NCBI GenBank assembly: GCA_012026795.1 | Contig: VEPM01000010.1 | Span: 62,001 to 126,000 of the forward strand | Direction: 5' to 3' | DNA: 64,000 nucleotides | From: Candidatus Methanoperedens sp. | Lineage (GTDB): Archaea > Halobacteriota > Methanosarcinia > Methanosarcinales > Methanoperedenaceae | In this document: piece by piece, positions 15,827 to 24,886 of the stretch | How the letters are laid out: each line of letters begins with the position of its first letter | Numbering within the stretch: position 1 is the stretch's first letter | Made by a program: the position numbers and the translations under genes | Notes under the pieces: model-generated | What the model saw: only the letters and a program-made list of their open reading frames with translations | What the model was told of the DNA's origin: nothing | The model's database searches: none

Positions 15827-16052
15827 GATACATCCCCGCCTGAATCAGTGTTATCCGCACAATCATGCCTGGTAGAGTAATTATAGAAAGCATAAGGACA
15901 AAAAGGCTTCCCGTCCATGCCAAAAGAGTATTGTGATAGCAACCCCATGCGCCAAGTGCAGCCCCAGAAGCAAAAATGAGGAATATCGGGTTAAATGCCC
16001 CCTCCCAGACTGTTTCTCTTACAAACCATATATTCTGGGATTTGAAAAGCAA
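15756..16052 (-). CDS. Possible small membrane protein
   Basis: A 98-residue reverse frame encodes two hydrophobic stretches (FLIFASGAALGAWGC; LLAWTGSLFVLMLSIITLP) and fills the gap between the RecJ-like and DUF4349 genes. Its last 70 bases overlap the RecJ-like gene in antisense, and I recognise no family. It may be real or a chance frame. Confidence 0.3.
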   Translation of the reverse strand: MLFKSQNIWFVRETVWEGAFNPIFLIFASGAALGAWGCYHNTLLAWTGSLFVLMLSIITLPGMIVRITLIQAGMYPNLSATQFSYLEFSGIRSLNPLE

Positions 16053-16087
16053 CTCTTATATATTTTCATAGCTGTTATTGTCCTGCT

Positions 16088-16948
16088 ATGAATAATAAGA
16101 TACTGGCTATATTTATAATTTTCATTTTTGTAATTCTTGCAGGGTGCCTCAATACCCAGAATTACCAGATGGGCGGGAAAGAAGAATCTAAATTTGTTTC
16201 AGACCTTCGATTCGCAGGCCTTGGAAACAAAGGAAGTCCTTCAATAGATGAAGTAAGTAATGTAAATGGAAAAACATTGCCAGAAAGAAAAGTCATTTCA
16301 ACTGCAACCCTAACAGTAGAAGTGGCAAGCGTGCAGGTGGCAATTAATGATATAACTAATTTAACGCTTGAAAGCGGAGGGTTTGTTTCAAGTTCTTCCA
16401 TCAGTGATACCGGAAGCAATCGCAAAAACGGTCATATCACTGCAAGAGTACCTCAAAAGAGTTTTTATTCAGCTATCGAAAAAATAGATGCGCTTGGGAC
16501 TGAAAAATACAGGCAGGTTTCAGGGCAGGATGTCACGGAAGAGTTCATAGACCTTGACGCCAGGCTTGATAATCTCCAAAAACAGGAAACACGGCTTCAG
16601 GAAATTCTTAAAATGGCAACTACTGTTAAAGATATTATTGAAGTTGAGCATGAACTTGAACGGGTGCGGGGCGAGATAGAGAGTATGACTGGCAGGCTAA
16701 ATTACCTGAACCAGAGTGTGGAGATGTCAACAATTGCGGTAACTGTTATGGAACCAGCGCCAATTGGGGGCGATGACGGATGGGGCATTTCGAATGCACT
16801 CCGGGATGCAGTGAGAGGATTTATTGAGAGCGTAAGAGGAATAATCATATTCACAGGATTTATTATCCCGATATTGATCTATTTAGGTGTTGCAATTTTA
16901 ATAGCATTAGGTATTAAAAATAAAATACTTCCATATTTGAAACGATAA
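16088..16948 (+). CDS. DUF4349 lipoprotein
   Basis: The 286-residue protein has a lipoprotein signal ending in LAGC (Cys20). The DUF4349 domain follows: a strand-rich start (RKVISTATLTVEVASVQVAI), the GGFVSSSS segment, RVPQKSFYSAIEKIDALG and a long coiled coil (LDARLDNLQKQETRLQEILK) before VEMSTIAVTVMEP. A membrane helix (IIIFTGFIIPILIYLGVAIL) closes the protein. DUF4349 proteins are widespread envelope proteins with no assigned reaction. The lipobox plus C-terminal helix predict a periplasm-facing coiled coil tied to the membrane at both ends. Confidence 0.8.
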   Translation: MNNKILAIFIIFIFVILAGCLNTQNYQMGGKEESKFVSDLRFAGLGNKGSPSIDEVSNVNGKTLPERKVISTATLTVEVASVQVAINDITNLTLESGGFVSSSSISDTGSNRKNGHITARVPQKSFYSAIEKIDALGTEKYRQVSGQDVTEEFIDLDARLDNLQKQETRLQEILKMATTVKDIIEVEHELERVRGEIESMTGRLNYLNQSVEMSTIAVTVMEPAPIGGDDGWGISNALRDAVRGFIESVRGIIIFTGFIIPILIYLGVAILIALGIKNKILPYLKR

Positions 16949-17040
16949 ATCTAATATTTGACATGCTTGCTCTGCATAGTTATTTAAAGAGTTATTAATT
17001 ATCCTATTTCACAGGTTTAGTTCTAAATCGAACACGGATG

Positions 17041-17092
17041 ACACAGATTGCGCGGATCTTCACGGATCCGTGCGCATCCGTGCAATCTGTGT
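17041..17092. repeat. Long imperfect inverted repeat
   Basis: ACACAGATTGCGCGGAT is followed by an 18-base centre and then ATCCGTGCAATCTGTGT: a 17-bp stem with a single mismatch. The centre itself contains the perfect palindrome CACGGATCCGTG. Flanking bases add further CACGGAT copies from about 17034. It lies between the stop codon of the DUF4349 gene and the stop codon of mfnF, so it may be a bidirectional terminator or a REP/MITE-like mobile repeat. Confidence 0.85.
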
Positions 17093-17112
17093 TCTATCTC
17101 ATGGTTTTTCTC

Positions 17113-18087
17113 TTAACCGATGACGAATGGATTAGAATCTTTTAATAACTTTGCTACTGCATAAGCCGGAAATACTTTTGATATTTCCGTCCCATATTTT
17201 TCAGAGAGCAAAATTATCTCTAATCCGGTTTCATTTACTGCCTTTTTAGCCAGGAATTCCCCGATACCGCATGCGACAATCCCCCAGATGCCATGTTTTT
17301 TTGATATTTCGAAAAGAGCATCCTTGATTTCGCTGACCTGCACTTCCATTACCTGACGGGCAATTGAAAAAATCTCCTCATCTTGTATTTCGCATAGATC
17401 CGCACAAACAACGCGTGCAAGCCTCCTTTTGGCATCCGGGATCGTTTTTCCCGCACCATCCGGCGTGTCGCATGTATAATCCTGAGGTTTTATCAGACCA
17501 AGAATAATATATGCATCAGCCGTAATAGCAAATAATTCTGAGGAGACGCGCGACTCTATTTTCCCGAATGTCACTTTTTTCAAAATTGCGGCAATATTTG
17601 TCCGCAACGCCCCTGAATACACAAGTTCCCCTTTTTTCAAACGCTCAAAATCGGTCTTGCCTGCAAGAGGCTCACCTTTCTTGATCGGGATTATATCAGT
17701 AGTCGTTGAACCAATATCAAGAAATATGCAATCCCCGAACTCTTTTCCTGTTAGAAGAGCAGAGGCCATCCAGTTAGCAGCAGCAATGCTGCGTATTTTC
17801 TCCTGTGTCAGGATACCGTTGCTATCAAGGAAAAAAGCATTCTCAAATGTATTATTCACTGCATCTATAATGTATGAAAGGCCTGCATCCTTATCAGGGA
17901 AACAATCAGCAAGTTCTCCTGTTATCACTACACCAACTTTTTCAGGTTTCAGCCGCCCTGCTATCTCAATTAGCGCCTCAGGCAGCCTTGTGTTCTTCCA
18001 GAGGGGGATATAATGCAGTTCCACTATCCTGCCATCATCAGATGCTATTTTGGTGTTCGCTCCACCAATATCGATTCCAAGTATCAT
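17113..18087 (-). CDS. mfnF: MfnF-type methanofuran biosynthesis enzyme
   Basis: MfnF (MJ1427 family, formerly H4MPT-linked C1 transfer pathway protein) joins the phosphomethylfuran amine unit to glutamyl-tyramine to build the methanofuran core. The 324-residue protein shows the ASKHA fold motifs: GIDIGGANTK at residues 4-13, FLDIGSTTTDIIP at 122-134 and a late glycine segment GIVACGIGEFL. This length and motif set match the family. It is monocistronic here, with the inverted repeat at its 3' side. It links the window to an organism using methanofuran, in agreement with the Fwd genes at 31-33 kb. Confidence 0.85.
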   Translation of the reverse strand: MILGIDIGGANTKIASDDGRIVELHYIPLWKNTRLPEALIEIAGRLKPEKVGVVITGELADCFPDKDAGLSYIIDAVNNTFENAFFLDSNGILTQEKIRSIAAANWMASALLTGKEFGDCIFLDIGSTTTDIIPIKKGEPLAGKTDFERLKKGELVYSGALRTNIAAILKKVTFGKIESRVSSELFAITADAYIILGLIKPQDYTCDTPDGAGKTIPDAKRRLARVVCADLCEIQDEEIFSIARQVMEVQVSEIKDALFEISKKHGIWGIVACGIGEFLAKKAVNETGLEIILLSEKYGTEISKVFPAYAVAKLLKDSNPFVIG

Positions 18088-18192
18088 GCAGGTATTGAGT
18101 AAACGTGATAAGTAAAAAGGTTTTTGGAAAAATTATGAAAGCATGACAATCCGTAATTAGACGCAATGCTCTTGTTTCGCATTTTGTAGGAC

Positions 18193-19788
18193 TTAAATAC
18201 TGATACTGAAGTTGCTCTTACTTGAATTTGTATAAACGGAATAACTTGTGCTTGTAATCCTGATTTTATAATCACTTCCCAGCTTCTGGATCGTTGGAAT
18301 TAGCCAGGGATGTGAACCGTCATTCAGAGTGCCTGCTGTAATCACCCTGTTCAGCACCCCGGCTTTCAGGAGTTCGATCTTTACATAGCCTTTTGGATTC
18401 TCTGTTGATGTCCAGTTTATAATCCTTGTCGTACCTATTTTCCAGTTCTCTCCTCCAGCCGGAGAAACGATTGTGTAGGACGGGATGGGGATTGTGAAGT
18501 TGTTATCGCTGGTGTCACTGTTAGAAACATTGGCAGTGCTTGTGATCTTCACTTTGTAGTCGGTTCCTGGAGTCTGCGTCGCCGGAATAAGCCACGGATG
18601 CGAGCCATCATTCAGCGTATATGATATAATTAACTGGTTCAGCTTACCGGGTTTCAGTAGTTCTATCTTGACATACGTTCCTGGACTTTCGGTTGAATTC
18701 CATCTTATTGTTTGAGTCGTTCCCCTGATCCAGTTCTCTCCGCCATTGGGAGAAATTACCTTGAAAGATGGAGCCGGGATAGTGAAGCTGTTATCACTGG
18801 TATCATTGTTTGAAGCATTAATGGTACTTGTGATTTTCACTTTATAGTCTGTTCCCGGTGTCTGTGCAACCGGGATCAGCCATGGATGTGAGCCGTCATT
18901 TAGCGTCGATGATATAATTAACTGGTTCGCCTTACCGGGTTTCAGTAGTTCTATCTTCACATATGACCCTGGACTTTCGGTTGAATTCCATCTTATTGTT
19001 TGAGTCGTTCCTCTTATCCATGACTCTGAACCGTTTGGAGATACGACCTTAAAGGAAGGAGGCAGGATAGTGAAGCTGTTATCGCTTGTATCATTGTAAG
19101 CAGCGTTAGTGGTGCTCGTGATCTTTATTTTATAGTCTGTTCCCGGCTCCTGTGCTGCGGGGATAAACCATGGGTGTGAACCGTCATTCAGGGTTGCTGA
19201 TATGATCAGTTGGTTTGACTTACCCGGTTTCAGAAGTTCTATCTTGACATACGCCCCCGGACTTCCGGTTGAATTCCATTTGATAGTTTGAGTCGTTCCT
19301 CTTATCCATTTCTCTCCTCCATTGGGAGAGGTGACTTTAATACCCGGAACAATAGCATTGACAACCAGGGTAATGGGATTGCTTACAACACTGGCATTCC
19401 TGGCATTTACCTTGATAATTCCTTTAGCGAGTGCAGTAAATGTAGTGGTTGCACCTCCAGTCACATCTGTTTTTGTTATCACAGGAATGACCTTTCCAAC
19501 AGCAGTATTACTGACCGTCCATGATATATCAACACCTGCCATCGGATTATTATATTGATCCAGTGCTCTTCCGGTGATACTCTGTGTTTGTCCAGCTGTC
19601 AGCGTAGTTGTTATTGATGGGAAGACCTTAATATATTTCAGGATTTGGCCACTCTGGGGCGTTAATCCATTATCAGTTTGGGAGCCAGGGGTGGATCCTG
19701 CATAAGCTCCGCCTGCCAGCAATAAAACGACCATCACAACTCCAACCGCTATACTAAGATCACATCTATTATCCGGGTTTTTCACCAT
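18193..19788 (-). CDS. Secreted surface protein with Ig-like domain and four Kre9/KNH-like repeats
   Basis: The 531-residue protein has an N-terminal hydrophobic export signal (LSIAVGVVMVVLLLAGGAYA), a bacterial Ig-like domain (TTTLTAGQTQSITGRALDQY) and four near-identical repeats of about 85-90 residues. Each repeat opens with (V/I)SPNGGE-W-RGTTQTI-WNST and continues YVKIELLKPG and LNDGSHPW(L/F)IP. This is the Ser/Thr-rich Kre9/KNH-like module of archaeal cell-surface proteins. There is no obvious anchor. The repeats are strongly conserved at DNA level, implying recent amplification or conversion. Adhesion or S-layer association is likely but unproven. Confidence 0.8.
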   Translation of the reverse strand: MVKNPDNRCDLSIAVGVVMVVLLLAGGAYAGSTPGSQTDNGLTPQSGQILKYIKVFPSITTTLTAGQTQSITGRALDQYNNPMAGVDISWTVSNTAVGKVIPVITKTDVTGGATTTFTALAKGIIKVNARNASVVSNPITLVVNAIVPGIKVTSPNGGEKWIRGTTQTIKWNSTGSPGAYVKIELLKPGKSNQLIISATLNDGSHPWFIPAAQEPGTDYKIKITSTTNAAYNDTSDNSFTILPPSFKVVSPNGSESWIRGTTQTIRWNSTESPGSYVKIELLKPGKANQLIISSTLNDGSHPWLIPVAQTPGTDYKVKITSTINASNNDTSDNSFTIPAPSFKVISPNGGENWIRGTTQTIRWNSTESPGTYVKIELLKPGKLNQLIISYTLNDGSHPWLIPATQTPGTDYKVKITSTANVSNSDTSDNNFTIPIPSYTIVSPAGGENWKIGTTRIINWTSTENPKGYVKIELLKAGVLNRVITAGTLNDGSHPWLIPTIQKLGSDYKIRITSTSYSVYTNSSKSNFSISI

Positions 19789-19906
19789 TTTTTACACCTA
19801 TCCAAAGTATTATATAATATTGAAAGTGCACTCTCTTTGCACGCGAATTTTAATATTTAATAATTGAAGCCCTATATATATAATTTGTGTTCTAATTTTT
19901 CAATAT

Positions 19907-20728
19907 TTACGCCAGTTTACTCCTGACCTTTTCATAAAACCCATCCTTTCTTGTCCTTACGAATCTCGCGGGTATATCCGCCCTGGTAATAACGATTATG
20001 TCATCCTCTTTTATCTTCCTTGAGTATTGCCCGTCGATCACAAGCACTGCTTCCTTTTTGGGCACTGTCAGTTCCACCTTTATTTCACTCCGGGCCGGAA
20101 CCACCCAGGGACGGGATGATAATTTAAAGGGAGCAAGAGGCACAATAACCGTACCATCCACCCGCGGGTCAACAATAGGCCCTCCCGCGCTCATCGCATA
20201 TGCTGTCGAGCCTGTTGGCGTTGCAAAAACAGCGCCATCAGACCGCAGTTCCTCAAGATGGATCTTGTCCACGAATATCCGATATGAGAGCATCTTGGCG
20301 GGATTGGCTGTCAGGATGACAACTTCGTTTGTTGCACATGGAAGTATCTCATCATTCACTACAATTGAGAGGCGAGAGCGTTCTTCGACCTCAAAACCAC
20401 ACAATACTTTATCAATGACACAGAGAGAATCTTCAGGAGCCACATCCACAAGAAAACCAAAAGTTCCCATATTTATCCCAAGGACAGGAAGCGGATCATC
20501 CATTTTCTGGATCCCGCGTAAAACCGTACCATCGCCACCTATGGATATGATAAATTCGGCGCCATTTTTTTTCATGTCAGCCATTTGGGTGCCTTCCAGA
20601 TTGAGCTTCTGAGCAGTTTTCGGGTCTATCAATACATCGACTCTGGATTTCAGGTGATCAATTATCTTTTCAACCAGAGAAAATATTTCATCCCTGTCGC
20701 ATCTTGAAATTATACCGATCTTTCTCAT
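19907..20728 (-). CDS. nadK: NAD kinase
   Basis: NAD kinase makes NADP from NAD and ATP or polyphosphate. The 273-residue protein contains the GGDGT motif (residues 64-68), GINMGTFGFLVD, ATNEVV, LRSDGAVFATPTGSTAYAMS and the conserved GGP segment that follows. All are family signatures. It follows the inositol-monophosphatase gene with a gap of 14 bases on the same strand. In other methanogens these two activities are fused in one protein (NADP phosphatase/NAD kinase), so the pair here is the unfused version and probably controls NADP levels. Confidence 0.93.
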   Translation of the reverse strand: MRKIGIISRCDRDEIFSLVEKIIDHLKSRVDVLIDPKTAQKLNLEGTQMADMKKNGAEFIISIGGDGTVLRGIQKMDDPLPVLGINMGTFGFLVDVAPEDSLCVIDKVLCGFEVEERSRLSIVVNDEILPCATNEVVILTANPAKMLSYRIFVDKIHLEELRSDGAVFATPTGSTAYAMSAGGPIVDPRVDGTVIVPLAPFKLSSRPWVVPARSEIKVELTVPKKEAVLVIDGQYSRKIKEDDIIVITRADIPARFVRTRKDGFYEKVRSKLA

Positions 20729-20742
20729 CCTTTTTGCCTCCG

Positions 20743-21528
20743 CTATACAAGTTCAAGCAATTTGTTATGTGTTATTCTATTACTTGCAATAATATTTACC
20801 CGTTTCCTGACATCAAGCGGAGTATTAAGCGGATTTCCTTTTTCATCCGTAATTTTTCCCCCGGCTTCTTCGACGATGAGCTTCGAGGCAGCTATATCTG
20901 TTATACGAAGCATTCCGCGCATATCGAAAAAAGCATCAAATATCCCTGAAGCGATATAACAAAGTTCAAGCCCTGCGCATCCGAATACTCTTACCCTCCT
21001 GACTGAATGGTTATTTATCAAAACTGCATGGGGACGGTGGCTGTATGATAATACACTGAGTTTGGATAGCTCCGATATATCTGATACATGTATTTGTTTC
21101 TCATTTAAAAAAGCTCCTTTTCCCTTCTCTGCTGAATAAACATCCCCATTAACAAGATTCTTGACAAAACTATATCTTATATCGGATAAATCAGATTTTC
21201 CAATAGCCATCGGCACACAGAAAAAAGGAATATTGTTCACTGCATTGAATGTACCATCCACGGGGTCAAGTACGAACGTAAACTCAGGTTTTCCCCCGAT
21301 ATTTTTCTCACCCAGTTCTTCACTCACGAATAATATCGACCTGCCATCGGCTTCAAGAACCGAGAGGGCTGCATTTTCCGCAACTTCATCTATCCTCTCG
21401 GTAGGCGTACCGTCTGCCCCGATTCTCAATGATACGCCTGCTTCAGGTTTTCCTATCAGTCCCGAAACAGCTTTTCTTATTTCGGCTGCTACATCATTGC
21501 AAAGAGTGAAATACTGTGATTCGGTCAT
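20743..21528 (-). CDS. Inositol monophosphatase / fructose-1,6-bisphosphatase family
   Basis: The 261-residue protein is a Mg2+-dependent phosphatase of the archaeal IMPase/FBPase family. The metal-site motifs are SEELGE (residues 69-74), LDPVDGTFN (87-95) and the C-terminal (I/L)TDIAASKLIVEEAGG. Archaeal members hydrolyse inositol 1-phosphate, fructose 1,6-bisphosphate and sometimes NADP. It lies just upstream of nadK on the same strand, with which it is fused in some methanogens, supporting an NADP phosphatase role here. Confidence 0.9.
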   Translation of the reverse strand: MTESQYFTLCNDVAAEIRKAVSGLIGKPEAGVSLRIGADGTPTERIDEVAENAALSVLEADGRSILFVSEELGEKNIGGKPEFTFVLDPVDGTFNAVNNIPFFCVPMAIGKSDLSDIRYSFVKNLVNGDVYSAEKGKGAFLNEKQIHVSDISELSKLSVLSYSHRPHAVLINNHSVRRVRVFGCAGLELCYIASGIFDAFFDMRGMLRITDIAASKLIVEEAGGKITDEKGNPLNTPLDVRKRVNIIASNRITHNKLLELV

Positions 21529-21590
21529 TTTCGTACTTTATCCTTTTAGTGTTAGCTTTATATAAAAAGATTTATCTAATTTTTCATAAT

Positions 21591-22631
21591 CTACAAGACG
21601 TCGCAGCCTGCTACAATCCTCTGTTTAGGATTATTAAGCTGGACGATAAGAAGGCGGTCATTCTTGCTGTATGCGATGTTTTTTTGTGTTGTTAACATAA
21701 CATTGCAATCAGAACCCGCAGGCGCCTGCGTTGCATCTTTTCCACCGATCGTCATTGCCGTGATTGTTGCAGGGATATCCTGGAGCCCGGCAAAAAGGTG
21801 GACTGCATCACCTACACCCAATCCTGTGGTGAATTTTGTAAGGTGGCATTTCAAATTGAATTTTGAGGAGACTTCCTCTTTCTGGGATATTATATATCCC
21901 CGGTCGAATTCTTTTGACTGCACTCCTTTTAGCGCAAGCCCCACTCTTGTTCCGGCAGGTGCTGATTTCATATCAACATCGTTGCTCTGGATGGAACGTA
22001 TTTCCGTTGGTCTTTCTGTAGGATAGAGCATAAGCTTGTCATGTTCCCTGACAGTGCCCTGAGCCACAATTCCCAGTACAACGCATCCCATACCTGTGAC
22101 ATTAAAGAAGTGGTCAACTATGATTCTCGGCGGCAGGTCTTTTTTTGCAGCGTATGCATTTCGCACCTCTTCACCAAGTGCAAATATTTTCTCCTTGAGA
22201 TTCTCAAGACCTTCAAAGGTCGTATTTGAAACTGCGATAGTCTCCCATTTTTCAAGGTTGGTACCTTTTGCGATCATCTTGATTTTTTCAGATAATTCCG
22301 AAATAGCGGCAGGATTGGATTTATCCGACATTGTGATTACGAATAATCCGCGTTTATTGCCCAGCAGGTCAAGAGCAATGATGCATTCTCCCACCTGTGC
22401 ATTAAGACCGCCTGAAGGAACACATACCAGCGCGATATCCGAGAGATTGATCGCCTGGATAAGCGTTTTAAACGATGACGGATAACCGTTTGCATCCACG
22501 AATGAATATATCCTGTCCCCTTTCACAAAATTATAGAGTGTGATATCGGACTCAGTGCCTTTTTTCCCTAGCTTTCCTGCAAGGCTTGTCCTGCCTGATT
22601 TTTCGCTTCCGATGATTGCAACGTTGGCCAT
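21591..22631 (-). CDS. EF-Tu/SelB-like translational GTPase paralogue with altered G motifs
   Basis: This 346-residue protein has the G domain and two following beta-barrels of EF-Tu/SelB-type factors (GLENLKEKIFALGEE, then RIIVDHFFNVTGMGCVVLGI and GTVREHDKLMLYPTERPTEI). The G motifs are unusual: P-loop GSEKSGRTS (residues 8-16, Arg in place of Lys), DANGYP for switch II DxxG, and TMSDKSN in place of NKxD. Such SelB-like paralogues are known in archaea but their function is not settled; GTP hydrolysis may be weak or lost. It stands alone between the phosphatase and the sensor gene. Confidence 0.8.
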   Translation of the reverse strand: MANVAIIGSEKSGRTSLAGKLGKKGTESDITLYNFVKGDRIYSFVDANGYPSSFKTLIQAINLSDIALVCVPSGGLNAQVGECIIALDLLGNKRGLFVITMSDKSNPAAISELSEKIKMIAKGTNLEKWETIAVSNTTFEGLENLKEKIFALGEEVRNAYAAKKDLPPRIIVDHFFNVTGMGCVVLGIVAQGTVREHDKLMLYPTERPTEIRSIQSNDVDMKSAPAGTRVGLALKGVQSKEFDRGYIISQKEEVSSKFNLKCHLTKFTTGLGVGDAVHLFAGLQDIPATITAMTIGGKDATQAPAGSDCNVMLTTQKNIAYSKNDRLLIVQLNNPKQRIVAGCDVL

Positions 22632-22771
22632 AATATCTATGCTGTAATAAACAGGAAGCTATATGAAATTGGCGTTCAGTTAGCCAATATTTCGCCATGG
22701 ATTATACTTTAGATAAAATGGGTAAAGATTATATATTATGATTATAATTATTATATAAAAAAGGTTGATCT

Positions 22772-23398
22772 ATGAAATTAGATATCAAAAAATCAATAGT
22801 TACAAAGTTCTCAATATATAGTGCAATAATTTTGATCTTATTAGGATTTATGATGAATTATGCATTATCAGCAAAAATTGAAGATTTGGTGATACAAAGA
22901 GCAATAACTACAACCGCGAATCATGCTCAACAGAATGCTGGCAACTATTTTACCAGTGATTTTTTTTCAAATAGTGATTATATCAAAAATAAAGATACTT
23001 TTGAAAAATATTATCAGGATGTAAAGACAAATGAGATAGTAAGGATCAAGATTTTTGACACAAATGGAAATATAATCTATTCTGATATTGAGAATCTTGT
23101 CGGTCAAAGATTTCCTGATAACAAGGAGTTAAATGAGGCTATAGCGGGTGAAATTAAAGTCGAGATTAAACGAAACCTGGATAAAGAGGAAAATATATTT
23201 GAAAAACGTGAGTATAAAGCGCTTATGGAAATCTATGCCCCGATAAAAATGGGGTCAGTAATAGTTGGAGTCGTTGAGGTATATCATACTCTGGATGATA
23301 TAGAAACACAAGTCAATGAATCTACAAAACTTGTTACATCCTTTATTTTCATTGGATTTGCCGTAATATATATATTACTAAATGCATGGCGACAATAA
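22772..23398 (+). CDS. Membrane sensor domain (Cache-like) without output
   Basis: The 208-residue protein has a first membrane helix (YSAIILILLGFMMNYAL), a roughly 150-residue outside domain of Cache/sCache type (IKIFDTNGNIIYSDIENLVG; LMEIYAPIKMGSVIVGVVEV) and a second helix (LVTSFIFIGFAVIYILL). It then stops after NAWRQ. Histidine kinases with this input continue with HAMP or coiled-coil and kinase domains, which are missing here, and I see no kinase sequence downstream. It is either a truncated sensor kinase or a stand-alone sensor. Confidence 0.7.
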   Translation: MKLDIKKSIVTKFSIYSAIILILLGFMMNYALSAKIEDLVIQRAITTTANHAQQNAGNYFTSDFFSNSDYIKNKDTFEKYYQDVKTNEIVRIKIFDTNGNIIYSDIENLVGQRFPDNKELNEAIAGEIKVEIKRNLDKEENIFEKREYKALMEIYAPIKMGSVIVGVVEVYHTLDDIETQVNESTKLVTSFIFIGFAVIYILLNAWRQ

Positions 23399-23419
23399 TC
23401 CCGGCCCAATTTATTTTTT

Positions 23420-23860
23420 TCAAGGATTAGCCAAAAACCCAATACCCATCAAACCAAATTCAACAACGATTGTTAACCCGACGGCGCAAATGATGATCCC
23501 AAGGCTCATCCAGAAAAAAAGGCGATTAGCAGGAACGCCCAGTGCAATGCCAAGCGCCGTTCCAATGGGAGCCCCGATAAGCAGCGGAGACAATAAGCCA
23601 AAACCTGCTGCACCATAACGATCCCATATCCGGCTAATATACTTATTTCGCTTATTGTCACTGCTCACTCGTTTTAACAACCTGTTCCTTATTCGTTCTC
23701 CAAGGGTCAAAATAACAAGCAGGCCAAGCACAGCGCCGGAGGCTGCCGTAATAGCTGTCACGGACGGAGGCAGATCCAGTGCAAAACCCGCAGGTACAGC
23801 TACCCAGAGCTCAACTGCTCCCAATCCCAATACGGTAAGCAGTTTGATTAATAATTCCAT
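23420..23860 (-). CDS. Small multidrug export family membrane protein (COG2426)
   Basis: The 146-residue protein has about four membrane helices: an N-terminal LGLGAVELWVAVPAGFALDL, the ITAASGAVLGLLVILTLG segment, LLSPLLIGAPIGTALGIALG and a final FWMSLGIIICAVGLTIVV. This pattern with GAPIGTALGIALG is typical of the small multi-drug export family, whose transport activity is poorly known. It follows the PspAA gene closely (3 bases between the two), so it is part of the psp operon and may have an envelope-stress role. Confidence 0.75.
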   Translation of the reverse strand: MELLIKLLTVLGLGAVELWVAVPAGFALDLPPSVTAITAASGAVLGLLVILTLGERIRNRLLKRVSSDNKRNKYISRIWDRYGAAGFGLLSPLLIGAPIGTALGIALGVPANRLFFWMSLGIIICAVGLTIVVEFGLMGIGFLANP

Positions 23861-23863
23861 TTA

Positions 23864-24142
23864 TCAATCCGGAAAAAGTCCATCCCCTGCAAAGATCCTC
23901 TTTGCTTCATCAAGCGTCAGGTCAGACGGCGGTACAATGCAATCGCTTGGTTTGATTACATCATCCGGTATCTTTTTCCCATATGTGCGGACATAATCTG
24001 AAAGTTTCTTGAATTCGGTCTTGAATACTTTCTCGTCTCCTTTTTTGACGATATTCACAATGTTATTATCGATCTTATTGACCTCATCCAGATACTTTTT
24101 ATCAAGTTCGTACTGGCCCTCTCCCATTAATCTTACGATCAT
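23864..24142 (-). CDS. pspAA: PspA-associated protein PspAA
   Basis: A 92-residue protein opening MIVRLMGEGQYELDKKYLDE and ending PSDCIVPPSDLTLDEAKRIF, the pattern of the PspAA domain found next to PspA in archaea and actinobacteria. PspAA is thought to couple PspA to its membrane partners. Its start overlaps the end of pspA by 4 bases, implying translational coupling. Confidence 0.85.
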   Translation of the reverse strand: MIVRLMGEGQYELDKKYLDEVNKIDNNIVNIVKKGDEKVFKTEFKKLSDYVRTYGKKIPDDVIKPSDCIVPPSDLTLDEAKRIFAGDGLFPD

Positions 24143-24840
24143 TTTCCCATCTCCTTCTTAAGCGCTTCAAGCTGCGTGTCAACCTCACCTTTTGATTTTA
24201 TCTTTGAAAGCTCGCGGTCAATATCATCCTGTGTGCCGCCGGTCACATCTTCAAGTGTTCCTGCTTCCACAAGTTCATCAAGAGCAGAGGCGCGCGCTTT
24301 CATATTCTCAGTCTTGTCTTTCGCGCGCTGGACTGCCATCCCTACGTCGCTCATTTCTTCACTGATACCGCTCACGGATTCGGTTATCTTGACCTGTGCT
24401 TCAGCCGCGCTATACTGGGCTTTTATTGTTTCCTTTGTGGAGCGGAATGATTCTATCTTTGCAGATAGCCGCTTTTCTGTTGCAATTAGTTTATCCTGCT
24501 GGTTCTTGATATCCGCTATCTGGGAATTCAGACTTGCAATTTCTGCCTGTGATGTACTCTTTCTTTCAAGCGCTATCCTGGCAAGGTCTTCGCGCCCTGC
24601 TATTACAGCTTCACGCGCCTGGTCATCCAGTTTTTTGACATTCTCTTCCAGTTTTACCTTCTGGAGTTCAAGCCTCTTCTTTGAGGTTGTTACCTCAGCC
24701 ACACCGCGCTTAACGTTCTGTAAGAGTTCAACCTGCTTTTCATAAGAATAATCAAGAGTTTCTCTCGGATCTTCGAATTTTCCTAATATCTTGTTGATCT
24801 TTGCTTTTATCATTGTACTTGTTCTATCTATTAGCCCCAT
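24139..24840 (-). CDS. pspA: PspA/Vipp1 (ESCRT-III-like) membrane-remodelling protein
   Basis: The 233-residue protein is almost entirely helical coiled coil: GLIDRTSTMIKAKINKILGK at the start (the amphipathic helix that binds membranes), then DPRETLDYSYEKQVELLQNV and long charged helices to the end. It matches the PspA/IM30 family, which protects and reshapes stressed membranes and forms ESCRT-III-like rods. It leads an operon with pspAA and the small membrane protein gene. Confidence 0.9.
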   Translation of the reverse strand: MGLIDRTSTMIKAKINKILGKFEDPRETLDYSYEKQVELLQNVKRGVAEVTTSKKRLELQKVKLEENVKKLDDQAREAVIAGREDLARIALERKSTSQAEIASLNSQIADIKNQQDKLIATEKRLSAKIESFRSTKETIKAQYSAAEAQVKITESVSGISEEMSDVGMAVQRAKDKTENMKARASALDELVEAGTLEDVTGGTQDDIDRELSKIKSKGEVDTQLEALKKEMGK

Positions 24841-24886
24841 AATTTTACCTCCTCTTTTTAATTAATTTTTTGCCCTAAATACCTTT

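Noticed and set aside
18193-19788. Four DNA repeats as a CRISPR or satellite array
   Set aside because: Unit length of about 260-280 bases and unbroken reading frame show protein-domain repeats.
19998-20612. 204-residue forward frame
   Set aside because: Antisense shadow of NAD kinase.
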